Positions 1 through 12,500 of a DNA stretch of 64,000 bases are shown here, piece by piece (positions within the stretch are counted from its first letter, which is position 1; every line of letters begins with the position of its first letter). The DNA lies in the NCBI GenBank assembly GCA_013407085.1, contig JACCGJ010001620.1, positions 62,001 to 126,000 of the forward strand. Direction: 5' to 3'. A model generated the notes under the pieces. That model was not told where the DNA came from. It searched no databases and was given only the letters and a program-made list of their open reading frames with translations. The position numbers and the translations under genes were made by a program. The DNA is from Atriophallophorus winterbourni. Taxonomy: Eukaryota; Platyhelminthes; Trematoda; Plagiorchiida; Microphallidae.

Positions 1-880
1 TCCAGAAACATCGAGATGGATCCCTTACCGGGCTAGCTTTGGGGTCGGTCACGAATGTAGTTTGCATTTCATAGGCGATTTTAAGTTCGATTGAACTTTG
101 TAACATGAACAAGTAATAGTCTCAATATGCGAGTCCTTAAACGACCAATAGACGTAATATCGTGGCCGGGACTTCATTCGGTTGATTCAAAGTGCTTCGA
201 AACCTCATTTTGTAATGTTTGGGGGATAACCACACGATTTGCAAATATTAGGCATTCGTCCACAGTAGACAATTCATGACTACGCTTCCGAAATCTTTGG
301 AGCTCAGCATCTTCGACGGTTTTAGGGTCAGCTGGATCTGTGTCCTTAGCACACTCGTTGGAGTAAAGGGTCCTCTCGTGTTGCTTGTTAACTGGTTTGC
401 TCAGTGATGTATATGCGAATACTTATCTGACATCTAGCACCAAATTTGCTTGGGCCACAGTTTATTCATCCTTTTTGTTTACTTTCCCTATCAAACGTGA
501 GAGTATTGTTCACCACGTCTGTAAACTGTTATCCGTATACACCAGAATAACATTTTTTGAGGCTAAAACAGCTTGTGGATTGTGATCGGTCAGCAGTGTG
601 TACGTTCGCCCGTGTGGCATTTAGTGGAATTTCTGTACGGAAAAGATGATAGCTAGTGATTCCTTCTCAATTTGACCGTAGTTTTGTTCTGCTGGGATTA
701 GAGATCGCTAGCATTAGCAACAACGTTTTGAATTCCTTCAGGGAAAACGTGATATGACGGCTCCAATCCCATAGCTGAATACGTATGATGCCACTTCGAT
801 GGGCAATTTAGGTTCTAGGTGTGTAAAAAGAAGGTTCGAAGTCAAGACTGCATTGATTCTATCAAACGCGTTTGTAGCCT
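1..880 (-). mobile_element. Ty3/gypsy pol remnant (RNase H to integrase), copy A
   Basis: Read on the minus strand, about 840-540 encodes the end of gypsy RT and RNase H: SYGIGAVIS, then a QNYGQIEKES-like stretch, then TLLTDHNP. The usual first RNase H aspartate (ADASSYGIG) is a Tyr here. About 350-1 continues into the region before the integrase core. There are several stops and frameshifts, so it is dead. Copy B (21300-22745) continues into the integrase core that copy A loses at the window edge. Confidence 0.75.
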
Positions 881-1430
881 TACCTAAGTACGATTACGTG
901 ATATCTTGATTAAACAGGTCGTCTAAAGTGAGCAGTCACAAACAAGTTGTTACTAACTCTTAGCCAAAATGTCAAGAACTTGTATGTCTCTTTTGCAAAC
1001 GTCGTTGTAATGCAAGTGCGGTCTGCCAAATAATTGATTTCTTGATTTTAACTCACCATAGAGTAGGTCTTTTGAATAAGACCATTTACCATCCTGTAAA
1101 AATGACGCTGTCGACGTAGACTTCGCTTTCGGAGAAGGATGGACATTATCTGAATACCAGCTTTAGAAAGCATTTCAGCATTCGTCAACCTGTTAATCCA
1201 ATATATGGTCAAGATACGCCGGATGCTTCGTAAATGATAAACATTTAGCTCCCATTCGTATATTGTGTGAATGGTCTAGGTTTCTCTGCCATAAAATAAA
1301 GCATTTATTATGCACGCGTTGTATACCATCAGCTCCGCATTTACAGTCAACTTGCGGTTGACTTACATCTTGCTAATACAGATTGTCAACCCAAATTCTT
1401 TGCATGGACACTGCTTTTATAGCACAAAGT
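880..1430 (-). mobile_element. RTE-like RT C-terminal fragment, copy A
   Basis: Minus-strand reading shows fragments typical of the end of RTE-type polyproteins: a NAEMLSKAGI-like stretch, then a histidine/arginine-rich part ending in CKRD-like residues. It is broken by stops. Copy B has about 175 bp more (23213-23388), with a TYLG-type motif missing here. It abuts the gypsy remnant at about 880, a junction also seen near 22745 and 11330. Confidence 0.6.
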
Positions 1431-1449
1431 TCGTTATTTCTAGAATGAC

Positions 1450-3760
1450 AATTACATTGAGTAAATTTGAAAATCTCCCAAAAATCAATAGGGACAGTGA
1501 CATACTGCATGGTTCGTCATAAACTCATTGAGTTTAGAAGCAAAAATCCCGTTTTCTGCCATACTGTCATTAACAGACCTGATATGTTTCCATATTTTAA
1601 TATCATCGGCAAATAGTATCAAGTTGCATCCAATATCCTCTACTCTATTGTTCATATACACCAAGAATAAAAGAGGTCCATGCACCGAGCCTTGAGGAAC
1701 TCCACTTGTGACGTCTATTCTGTTAGCCAAGGTGATGTCAACGGGAACTTGAAGGTGTCTATCCCTTATACAATTCAGAAGGATTACCGTAATTCCCTAT
1801 GCTTCGAGCTTTTCAATTAAAATGTCATGGTCGATTCTATCGAAAGCATTATAAATGTGGATTTAGCAAGCATGTACAGCCTCACCATCATCTACTGCCT
1901 TGGGGTTACACTCCATCGTGCATGATATCTTTTCTTGGAAGTACAACTTCTCTTGGATGACAAATTTGTTTACTTTTTTCTAAAATAGAATGTTTCCCAG
2001 CTGTCGCGAATCAATGTTGCGTACCTTTAACCACTTATGAGTTCGGTTTCTCAGTTTTTTCTTGAGTTCCTGAGGTGAAATTCGTGGTTCACTTGGATTG
2101 AATTCTCGAGATTAGATAATAGCCATACCCAAAACTCATGTACGTTGCATGTTTACGCATGTTGTGTAATCGTGCTTTTAAGAACATCACTCAAATATAT
2201 AATGTTGATCCGTCTAACTGTTTTACGGGCATCATTTGTTGTTACAGATTCAAACAGATAGTCAAACTGGATGACGACGTGATCACTTAGTCCCAGTGGG
2301 CTTTCGTAAGCAACATTATCAATGTCGTGTTCATGTCTTATCAGAACGAGATCCGAGAAAAAGGTACTTCGGTTCGCCGGTACCGGGTTTTACATGCAGC
2401 GTGGTTATAAAGAGAAATATCTTCCAACAACTCACTGAATGCGCGTTCGAGTGAGTGTTCTGGGTGAATGGTACTGCTTTGCAGATTTGGTAAATTGAAG
2501 TCACCCAGAATTAATAATTCAAAAGTGAATCTTGATGTCACCATGAGGATTCTGTCGAGTAGGGCCAGAATGTAAGTTTCCTGTGCAGACGGTGGGCAAT
2601 ATACTACTCCCAAAAAACAGCCTTCGCCGTTAAATAATCGGAATGAGAATCAGAGTGTATTCCCTAACAACATTTTTGGGCCCGTAATCTCTCGGCACAG
2701 AAAGTTTTGCTATAAAAAAAATCTTCTACTCCTCCTCTCGTTTTACTCCTCCTCTCGTTTTTAGATCATGGCGAATAAGTGACTTCCGGGTAATTCCAGT
2801 TCACTATTTGTTTGGTAAGTCTGTAGCCACGTTTCAGTTAAAAGCGATGATGTCTGGTGAACATTTCGGAAAAGCTATACGTCGTTCACCGATTTTGTTC
2901 CCTAAACATTGTGCGTTGGTGTAGATGCATTTCATAGTAGGTTCTCTCAACAGGGATGGGTTGCGGAAATGGAAGCTAGTGAAGTGCAGAATATTTGTTT
3001 GGCTGACTGCTCAAGGTTAGTTTTTGAAGGTTTTTTGCTTGCAAGGATGCCTGATAGTTTTGAGGTTGTACTATTTGAATAAAGTGATCTATTGTGTTGG
3101 CTGCATTTGTTTCTGACAGGCCAACGCCAACTCCTGAACGACTTGGTGGTGTTTCTATTGAACTTTGTGGTGCATCTATCTGTCCAATATGAAGTTTCGA
3201 TGTGATTAGTCTAAGTTCTAGTGGCATTGGTCTGCGGCCATTTTTCCAACGAGTTTCGACCCTGTTCAACATATATTCACTTCATAACTTTCGGGGTCTC
3301 CCAAAACGATTGAACTTCTATCATCCACATGCTTCGTTTGGGATTGTTGCTGATTGCTTCGACCCTTTCCCACCAGGGCATAAGACCACACCAGTTTCTT
3401 GTAGTGGTCTCTGAACGCTTCCTACGCAGGAGAAAAGCGGATAGTAAGATGTTTTCTTGATCGCATTCACAGTTGACCGTGATTTTAATCAGCCTTCGAA
3501 GGTCCAGATTTGACGAAGTAGGATTACGATTCAGTCGTATGAATGATATTGGTCTAACTGGCACCAAGTCCATGCTGCTGCACAACCTTCTCCATTCTTC
3601 TTTATGGTGCTTTAGCCTGTCCCTGAATAAGGTGGCACTCGTTCCCTCTACGTTGGTGCAAATCACACTTAGCCCATGGAGCAAATGTACACCTTGCGCT
3701 TGACGTTTTAGCTGGTTATGGGACGTTTCAACTATTCAACATCGAATACAAATCGTGTCC
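1450..3760 (-). mobile_element. CR1-like non-LTR retrotransposon remnant, copy A
   Basis: On the minus strand the element runs ORF1 (about 3740-2900), endonuclease (about 2900-2060), RT (about 2050-1485). ORF1 contains a SVICTN...LFRDRLKHH stretch and IKIT...NILLSAFLL, shared with the ORF1s at 33957 and 53291, followed by PWWER. The endonuclease carries GVVY.PPS and LILGDFNLPNL. RT carries SGVPQGSV.GPLLFLVYMNN and the catalytic FADD at about 1610. Frameshifts and an early end make it inactive. No 3' tail was recognised. Confidence 0.85.
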
Positions 3761-4064
3761 ACTTTAGGAGTATATTACACCGTGAATTTTGGTTTCGAGC
3801 CTGAGGGTTTTTGCTGAACATTCAGATGAGCAGGTAGCTTTGGCTCCGTAACGTTTTGCGTACCAGGGATATTTTGAGCAGACAGGCCTTAGCAGTCGCA
3901 TTTGTAAATGTATAAAACTCGAGTTTCATACCACACAATTGCAACCACAGTTACCAGTTTGTTATCCGGATTAGAACTAATAAATGGCTAGCTATAAAGC
4001 GAGTGTCTTGCGTCTGATTGACCATTCAGTGCTTGTGCTTGACTAATCTTGCAGTATTTATTAT

Positions 4065-6085
4065 TCACTGGCTCTGAATGTGGTTTTATTCGGGCAGATG
4101 AATTGCCTCGGAGCATGAGCAACGGACCATATAAGACCTGAATCGCAGCGGAAAGAACTTGCAGATTTTCTTAAACTGAAGATAGACGAGAACACGCAAA
4201 TCGTTCCTAAGAGATCCGAACATGAACTTCGTTTTGTTGTCCGCAGCAGAACGAAAAATGGATAGTACTGAAGCGAACAGCGTGGATGCAGGATAAAGCC
4301 AACAATGCTTCTAATACTTGGCAACATTTCCGTAGGTTACTCAACGAGGTGACTCCACTTATTCGAAAGGATAAGGAAGCGCGTCAATTGATGACGCTGT
4401 CAAAAATGGAACGCAAACCTAGGTTACTCTAAAATATTTTCGACGTCCAGTATGGTGAAAAACTCACAGAGAGCACGTTGGAATTCGTAATGATCTCGCG
4501 ATTTATTACTCTGAAATTCTCGTGCCAAAGGTTCAAGTGGAAAGTTGTGAGTAATCAGTGAACTCAGGAATACATTGGGCGAAATGTTTCTAAATCCAGA
4601 TATCGTCGCAAATGCTCAAACTAAATGTTAGAAAATTCACGGTTGCGGATGGCATTACACCGGATGTGCTCCGGTTCTGTCATCGTCAGCTTTGTGAACC
4701 GATTTCGAGCCTGTTTAACTATTCATTGCTTAAGGGAGTGTTGCCAATAGATTGGAAGTCCGGCGGAATTACACCTATCTTCAAAGGAGGCTGCAGATCA
4801 GACGCTGCAAATTATCATCCTACCACACAATGCCCTGTTATTAATTAGGTCATGGAAAACATAGTCTCAAAATAATGGTTGCACACTTTGAATTGCTTAA
4901 TTTGTTCGCGCCAGTGGAGCATGGATTTTGATTTCATCGCTCTTGTCTAATGAACCTTCTCATACCGTTAGACGGCTGGACGAAGGATTTGTATAGAAGT
5001 TATTGCATTCACGTCCATTACTGAGACATTCCCATGCTTTTGATATAGTCAATCACCATCTGCTTCTTTAAAACGGATACCTTTAGGAATATGTAATCCA
5101 CACCTCTCATGGTTGTGCGACTACCTGTCAGATCGCCACGTTCGAGTTAAAGTAAACGAAGTGCTATCCCAAAAGTTTAATCCACCAGCATAGTCCCACA
5201 TTTGTCCATGGTAGGCCCGCTTCTCTTTCTATTATACATAAAAATATTTGCCCCCTCGTATCATCCAAAATTGTATTGTTCGCAGATAATATGCAATTTA
5301 GACGCCGATCAGTTTCTCAGATTGTTGTGGGAAACTGCAAATGGATTTTTGTAAAACGTCTCAAATTGGCCGTCTATGAATGACATGAAATTCAACATAC
5401 TGAAAAGTAAAATGCTCCATCTTGGCATGAATGTTCCTTGGGCATATCGATTAGGAACTGAAACCTTGACATGGTGCTCGTTGGATAAAGATCTTGGAGT
5501 TTGGATTAGTGGAAGGCTGTCGAATATTTTTCGACAGGCTAACTGATTGTTTACTATCGTTCAAAGAATATTTGGTAGATTATCTGTGGTAACGTTACCA
5601 AGGATAATTAACGTACACCTTCGTCGTTCGGTGGAGTATGCGGTTTTGATCCTTGCTCCTTGGCTGCGAAAAAAATTGCTATATTTGATAAAATCTATCA
5701 CAGAGCAACAAAGTTAGTTATGTGTCTTCGAAATGTTGTGTACTCCGAAAGTTTTCGACGTCTGGTTCTATGTGACTTAACCCAAAGGAGGATACGACGC
5801 GATATTATTCTGACCTATAAAATTGTCTACAGAAGGACATAAACTAACCTGATGACTGAATTAGTCAGTTTTTCTGGTCTGTTGCACGTGCATCGTCTTG
5901 TAGAACCTTGGCATCAAACTATTAACTGAAAATCACCACCGTACTACTCTTCGTAAACACAATTTCGAACCGACACTGGCGGTCAACATTAGTCCTAGCT
6001 TCGTTACAATAAACCCCATTCGATTGTTAGAACACAAAACATCTGTATTGAGAAAATTTATTTTAATCATCTTAGCACAAAAGAT
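4065..6085 (+). mobile_element. CR1-like RT remnant, copy A
   Basis: The plus strand encodes a degenerate RT: endonuclease-RT linker (4080-4430), the ADGITPDVL...CEPISSLFNYSL...GVLPIDWKSG block at 4640-4780, and IFKGG.RSDAANY at 4775-4815. A long stop-riddled part follows with ADN in place of the FADD box at about 5285. The C-terminal ATKLVM...RRLVLCDL...RRDIILTYK block lies at 5700-5825. It ends just downstream of the 3' exon of the GH27 pseudogene, which lies on the opposite strand. Copy B is split by an LTR element. Confidence 0.8.
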
Positions 6086-6654
6086 TCGCGCACACCAGTA
6101 AGTAACATAGGCGAAATCCCATGCACCAAGTATATAAAAACCAAAAACATTTAATACGCCGCTACGTTATTGTTTCATGCAGTTGGTTTAATTAAACTTC
6201 CACTTTGTATACTTTTGTGTCGTGTGGAGGAATCTCAACCGTCAAACGATAGCTAGCTTCCATCGGATTGACCATGGTCCCGTTGAATAAATCGGTTATT
6301 GTAATCTGTTCTGGAGATCCTTCATAAAGCAACTCAGATATGGACACCGTTATCGTCTGATGATGGTCATTTTCGTTTACGAACGCGATCGCGTATTCTT
6401 TTCCGTTCCAAAGTTTACGTGACCAAATCTAGGGTTGCAACAAGCAAATGGTTTGGTTACATGACCTCGTTTGGATATGAGCTGCATAACTCAATGAGCA
6501 TATACTACTGAGTTAGAAACCTGGAATTTTGAAGGTAGAGATATTGATTTTTTATGTGGACTAAAGCCGCATGGAAGTTAAACAACAAATCGATAACGAA
6601 TATGGAAGTCAGTCTATACAATAGGACAAAATGGGCTCATCTCCCTACTTCTAG

Positions 6655-6673
6655 TCATCATCATCATCATCAT
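6655..6673. repeat. (ATC)n microsatellite in GH27 intron 2, copy A
   Basis: About six TCA/ATC units in a row. The same tract is at 30146-30164 in copy B. Confidence 0.95.
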
Positions 6674-7064
6674 AAACAGCATTACAGGAATAGAATTTAC
6701 TGAACGTTTAACTGCCATACAACTATGAATAAAAATTCCTATCAGATCTGGAGGCGAAACTTGAACAGCGATGGAAAATATAGAATATTTATCACAAAAG
6801 ACTGGAATGATGTACCTACACCTAGAACGAGTAGATTGGCCACAGTCATGCATCATAACAAGCTTTCCTCAACAATTTTCTTGACCACATAGAAAATTTA
6901 GTAAACAGTCCGAGAAGATAGTCAGTGCAAGACCGCAACAGAACACGGTTTCCATAGATATCATGAAGCGTAATTAATCTGTTCAATCGCATGTGCCTAC
7001 ATACATGTAGTTAGGTTACACGCTTTTGCCCGAACAAAATATCCGCGTTTGCATAAATTTCCAT

Positions 7065-7081
7065 CACACACACACACACAC
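7065..7081. repeat. (CA)n microsatellite in GH27 intron 2, copy A
   Basis: About eight CA units. The same tract, with no visible length change, is at 30556-30572, consistent with recent duplication or conversion. Confidence 0.95.
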
Positions 7082-9139
7082 CTTACGACAGCTTTGTGGT
7101 CTCACCGACAGCATGGGCATGCTTATCGCTATGATCGGTGCAGCAGAGATGGTTTAACGGAATCAAACATTTTATTCACTTGAAACACTGCGGGGTATGA
7201 AATATTCATGGGATGGAGAAGTAGATCCATGATCGGCACCAGACAAAGAAGGTCAAAATCAACAATAACAAATTCATTGCATTTCCTTTCATACACAAGT
7301 GGTATCAATGTAGTAGACAGATTCACCATGTGAATTATTCTAAAATGGTTGAAAATTTAGTAAACCTTGCTGTATTTGCACTATGAATATAATGTAGTGA
7401 TGCTGGCACAATGTCAATTCTGAATGTTACCTTGAACTCGAATCTATATTCCCATGCATTTCCATCACAAAACAACGACCGAATTTGTGCTATGTGTATT
7501 AAGTAGGTAAGGTGGCTTGTGTATGATAAAAATGCATGCAGTGAGGAATTTTCGTTTAAACCGAAGAGTTAAACCCCATCCCAAATGGTGCATATGATTG
7601 ATCAGGTTTGTGGTGCCACCCATAGAAAATAGTATTTCTAAAGTTCAGATATTGTTTACCTAAACCGCTTACATAATGGTTATCTCACGATTTAAAATAC
7701 ATGGTGTATGTATAGAAAGGACGCTTGCGATTACTGACGTTCCACTAACCTGGACTCCTTCTTGTCGTCGGATAAATTTTGCCGGATGGCTTATATCTTG
7801 ATTGATCGAAATAAGTTCGCGGTTTTTCAGAAGATTCGAACTAAAATCATCTAATTCTTTGATCGCTGCTGAGAAGAAAAGAGGCGAGCTCATCATACAC
7901 CACATTGTCATTTGAGTGCGTTTCTCCGCATTGGTCAAGCCCTTTCCCCCGACTTCCAATGTATGGGCTTCATTCCAATGATTCGGGCCAGATTTCGAAC
8001 GGAACAGTTCGTTGTGTTTAATCCAATTTCTCAGTACATCAAGCGTTGAATTCCAACTTTTTGCGTCTCCATCAATGACTCGCCAGCCAAGACACGTGCC
8101 CAATACGGAATTCCAACTCAGCGTATCCGGATTCTTTTGGAACTCTGCTGTGAAACCAGCGCAACGAACTGCGACCTTTTGGGGTGCCTTGGTGATCGCA
8201 TGGTACAACCAGTTGAGTCTTTCTACTGAGCGTGTGTGAATGGTCATCATTCCTAAATTGGATTCGATGGCCATTTGTGCGTCTGCTGTCATTGTATCTG
8301 TACCGTCAGATGGATCCGAAAACAGCAAGCCCAATGCCATACCGGAAGATTGTAATTCTTCGCCCAATTTCTTAATACCCTGAATATCAATGCAGTGAAT
8401 TGATCAGAACGTGAATTCGAAACAAAAATCATGTAATTATCGCATAGCAAATTTACTCAACTCATATTAAGTAAAATATTAAACAGACACGAGTTAACAG
8501 ATACCACATATACAAGTAATCAAGTGCATTTTCTGCGTTGAAATTTGTTATTAACCTGTCCGAATTATTGTTTAGTTTCAAGCCTTCATTAGATTCTGTA
8601 ATAAATGTGCGATTTTCATTGTTTGTGATTCCAACATCGCTCATATTGATCGTAATATACCAACATAAAGAATGCATACATTCCGAAACAGTTTGTGGAC
8701 TGTTTGCGATGAAATATGGGTCGAAGTAGTGACATTTTATTTTAAATTCTGATAAGCTTTTTTACTACATATCTAAAACTTTTCTTTTGAAAATTTGTAA
8801 GCTGTTCGAACGGGAGCATCGAATGTCAATAATAACGACGAATGGATCACTTCGGGATAATTATCAAACACATTCATGTTTTTACAATTGCTTGATATGT
8901 GGTAACGTAAGAATTCATTATTGGTCAGTTTAGAGCTAATTTCCAAAAAGTAAATATGGAATCTGGACCATATAGACAATTGTTTTATTAAAAGTCGTTA
9001 AGATAGGTAACGTACCCGAGGAAATTGGGACTGATTGAGCCAAGGTATTAGGGTCTCGCTGTCCGTTGTTCCAGCCGCTTCGAGAAATCCATTACTAGCT
9101 GGATGTCTGGATGTCTGACGTCATGAGGTGAAGATGTAG

Positions 9140-10420
9140 TGAGGATTGATAAACTCGAGCGAATATTTAGATATATCTAAGAAACAAGCATGCATGGAAC
9201 TCCCTTCGTCTAGTGCTAGCGTTCAGTCGTTTAAAGTCGTGAGCAAGTTCAACAAGCATGAGTGTTTTTTTCTGAATCCACTTTGTGCCTGAGAAAGAAT
9301 TTCATGGATTTCGGGGTGCTTGATAAGAGTTTCACACGCTAAGCTTTCCGATACTTGAAAAACCAGTGAAAGGAGTGTCACTGGGCTGTAATTGGCCGGA
9401 TCCGAATTACTGTTACCTTTGTAGTTTGGTGTAATAACTCCAGTTTTCCAGGTAGCTGGTGTGATTCCATTATATAGTATGTGGTTAAATAATTCAGTTA
9501 GTGTGCCACAAAGCTCCAGCTTACATGACTTCAGAATAGCCGGCGTTATTCCGTCTTTTCCATTGGATATTTTAACGTTTATCCTGGGTAAAAAGCTTTC
9601 GCACTACCGTAGGATTCAAATCTACATCACACAAGCCTTCCTCCTCTATTGAACCTGGAAAAGTTGTTTACAGTGACACATCCTTTGGACAAAAGACTTA
9701 GGCATAAAATATTCTTTCTTTGTATCGCTGACCTTATCTGTCAATCTGTCCACTGACTGAACAGGGAAAACTACTTGATTAACCTCAGTCGTGCTTTTTA
9801 CGATCGTGTAGATTGTCTTAAGATGTCATTTCAACATTCGTCTGGGCCTCTCTGCCGAGTGAAGGAATGAGATTAATCATCTTGCGGAATTTTTACTCAA
9901 GAGTATGCTGCGTGTGCAAACATTTTAGCGTAAAGCTGTGGAAGGTTGAAATCACCGGTTATGAAAAGTTGGGTTCCGCTTGGATTTCCAGCGTTACGCA
10001 TTAGTTCTAGCTACATTTAGTTGTGGGTGTCAGATGAGGTGGTTGATCGGTAAATTGCACCATGTTTGCAGTTCTCTTCCAATTCCAGGCACAAGCTACA
10101 CCACATGGTATCCTCCAGCTCAAATTGTGCATCTGAAACCAATGTGGAGTGAAGACGTTCGTGATAATAAATGGAGATTCCACCACCTGTCCTTCAGAGG
10201 TCTCGCCAAAGCAGGATCATGTTGAAAATTTCCAGCTCGGAAAAATTCACCTGATAATGAAACCATATCTCGGTTACAGCAATAATGTCAGCAGAACACT
10301 GATTGCTGAAATGAATTTATTCAGCTATTTTGTTCCGCAAATACAGCAAATTTGTGTATAAACATTTAAAACTTGGTTTGGTATGTGACGATAATATGTA
10401 GATAAATGTCTAATGGTCCG
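9140..10420 (-). mobile_element. CR1-like remnant (endonuclease and RT N-terminal part)
   Basis: On the minus strand 10200-9930 encodes endonuclease sequence (DTMWCSL, then LFITGDFNLPQLYA) and 9650-9240 encodes the start of RT (KDGITPAILKSC-like, LFNHIL, YKGNSNSDPANY, LLSLVFQ). This family is close to the one at 41200-42130, which shares the segment after about 9150. The two copies appear to be parts of another, older duplication. Broken by frameshifts. Confidence 0.75.
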
Positions 10421-10519
10421 ACCCTCTGAGAGCCGGAAGTATGTGGATCTTTGAAACGTCTTCTAAGTTTGAGTTTTCAGTGTCTTTGCACGGCTGCCTT
10501 AAAACTGCTTAGTCTGACG

Positions 10520-11650
10520 TCACGAGGGATATTTTTCCTGTGTAGTCACCAAGTATATCTGTTGGATTCTCACATGGCGTTGGTTAGAAAAATGAGTTTC
10601 ATAAGAGCTTGTCCATGAGCTTCGTAATTTGCTGACTGGAGTATCCTGAAGGTACTTAAAACAACACACTCCTGCGCTCTTATCGTTCCAGTGATGTACA
10701 GCCCCTTGCTTTTCGTCGCGTTTGTGTTGTTGTTTAACAGCATCCGTCGTATTGTTAACTGGTTTGCTCAGTGATGTATCTGCAACTACACATCTGACAA
10801 CCTTCTCCACATTTGTTTGGGCTACAGTATATTCATCCTTTTTGTTTACTTTCACTATCAAACGTAAGAGAGCATCGACGTGGCCAATTTTTCATTTCGA
10901 AATGTACTTAATATCGAAGTTATAGCCCAGAAGTATTGTTCACCATGTCTGTAACCTGTGTGCCGTATACACCGGAATTGCATTTTTTTAAGCTAAAACA
11001 GCTATTAGTGCATTGTGATCGGTCAGCAACGTGAACTTTCGCCCGCGTGACATTTTGTGGAATTTCTGTACAGAAAAGAAGAAAGCTAGCGATTCCTTCT
11101 CAATTTGACCGTAGTTTTGTTCTGCTGGAATTAGAGATCGCCAGCATTAGCAACAATGTTTTTAATTCCTTCAAGGAAAACGTGATATGACGGCTCCAAT
11201 CCCATAGCTAAATGCGTCTGATGCCACTTTGATGGACAATTTTGGTTCTAGGCGTGTAAAAAGAAGATTTGAAGTCAGCACTGCTTTCATTCTATCCAAA
11301 GCGTTTCGAGTGTAATCTGACCACGCCTACGGGATATCTTTCTTAAAAAAGTAGTCTGAAGTAAGCAGTCACAAACAAGTTCTTCCTAACTCATAGCCAA
11401 AATATCAAGAGCTTGCATTTATCTTTTGCAAACGTCTTTGTAATTCAAGTGCGGTCTGCCTAATGATGTATTTCTTGATTTCAACTCACCAAAGAGTAGA
11501 TCTTTGGAATACGACCATTTATCATTCGGTAAAAATGGCCCTGTCAAATTGGTAACGCTTTCGTAGAAGGGTGAACATTATCTGAATAACATGTTTAGAA
11601 AAAACTTCAGCATTCGTGGGACAGTTGTGATAAACTTTGTGAATATTTCA
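10520..11650 (-). mobile_element. Gypsy pol remnant joined to RTE fragment, third copy
   Basis: 10720-11300 matches the RNase H region of the gypsy remnants at 1-880 and 21850-22745 (LTDHN box near 11010 on the minus strand). 11330-11650 matches the RTE C-terminal fragment of 880-1300. 10555-10745 encodes an extra stretch (KVNKKDEYTVAQTN onward) not well preserved in copies A and B. It is more diverged than A is from B. Confidence 0.65.
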
Positions 11651-11694
11651 AACGACTTGGTACTGATGAGTAGTCGCAAAACATATTCAACATC

Positions 11695-11885
11695 TATGTC
11701 TGATGGATTCTCTAATAGCGTTGGTTAGAAAAGTGAGTTCCAAAGATGGCCCATGACCTTCGTAATTTGCTGACGTGGGTATCCTGAAGAACTTACAGCA
11801 ACACACTACTGAGCTTCCATGGTTCCAGTGATCTAAAAGCATTGTTTTTAGTCGTGTCGTTGTTGTTTAACAGCCTCCGTCGTAC
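11695..11885. repeat. Second copy of the 10555-10745 segment
   Basis: This stretch aligns with 10555-10745, sharing blocks such as cgttggttagaaaa and cttcgtaatttgctga. It sits about 1.1 kb away in the same orientation, so the gypsy-derived piece is partly duplicated in place. Similarity stops near 11885. Confidence 0.7.
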
Positions 11886-12500
11886 TGACAGCATGTGGAA
11901 CGCCCAAAAGGAATAGGCTGCACTCGTTGCTATTCATACGAACATCGAGACGTCCTTTTCTTTTCCACCAGTGTATGTCAGCGTAGATTCGTGTATTGCA
12001 CTCGTGTTAACTCACGTAGGAAGTACGAATTTAAACGAACAGTTTCCATATCCTCCTCACTGCTCATTGCTGGATTTGAATCCGATGTTTCAGCTGAACT
12101 TTGGTTTTTGTAACCTTTTAATGTCAGAGAAGTTTGAGTCAGGCATTCCGTTGGCAGTCGGTTTTATAAAGGTTGAGTCTTGATGATGAGGGCGCTACGA
12201 AGATACTCCGGCAGATTTATAACATTTGAGCGTTCGCGTGGAATGATCCTCGGAGATGTATATTTTGTGTGGTTGCCATTACAGACCATATTTTCCGACA
12301 AATCTAGAGTTCTGAGCTTTAACTATCGTATCGAATGATGCCTTCAATGTTTTTAGCTGAGCACTAAACTTAACATGCGTCGTATTGCTGGACACCTGAG
12401 GAAGCACGCAGACTCGTTTCAATTTGGTCGACAATGTTTAAAGACGTAGCATACGCCAGAAATCTTTTCTTCATTTAGTACCGACATCGCTTCCGCGGTC
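11885..12500. other. Unassigned stretch
   Basis: No convincing coding sequence. Short open frames at 11895-12183 lack motifs and lie in sequence next to gypsy-derived repeats. Probably decayed retroelement sequence. Confidence 0.4.

Larger units (their letters stand above)
6192..9105 (-). pseudogene. GH27 (alpha-galactosidase/NAGA-like) pseudogene, copy A
   Basis: Exon 3 is 6428-6192 (78 codons plus stop), exon 2 is 8379-7750 (210 codons), and a remnant of exon 1 is about 9100-9016. Splice sites are CAG|GGT before exon 2, CAG|GTTAGT after it and TAG|ATT before exon 3, all in phase 0. The last two thirds of exon 2 and all of exon 3 are almost identical to copy B. Exon 1 lacks its 5' two thirds, including the signal peptide, has internal deletions, and joins directly to sequence that in copy B lies upstream of the gene (37727). 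No start is left, so no protein is expected. The family degrades alpha-galactosyl or alpha-N-acetylgalactosaminyl groups, but the catalytic residues are absent here as in copy B. Confidence 0.9.
1..9137. repeat. Segmental duplication, copy A
   Basis: Base 1 matches base 21851 and collinear similarity runs to about 9137 (matching about 37757). Gypsy, RTE, CR1 and GH27 segments occur in the same order and orientation in both copies. The stretch 4900-8125 is almost identical to 28370-31590, while other parts differ by several percent. Copy A lacks the LTR element and the intron 1 insertions found in copy B, and has lost about 500 bp at about 9103 including most of GH27 exon 1. The duplicated segment probably extends left beyond the window. 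Confidence 0.9.

Noticed and set aside
6614..7329. Minus-strand frames of 80 and 66 codons in GH27 intron 2
   Set aside because: No motif, no splice logic. Identical in copy B only because the whole intron is nearly identical.
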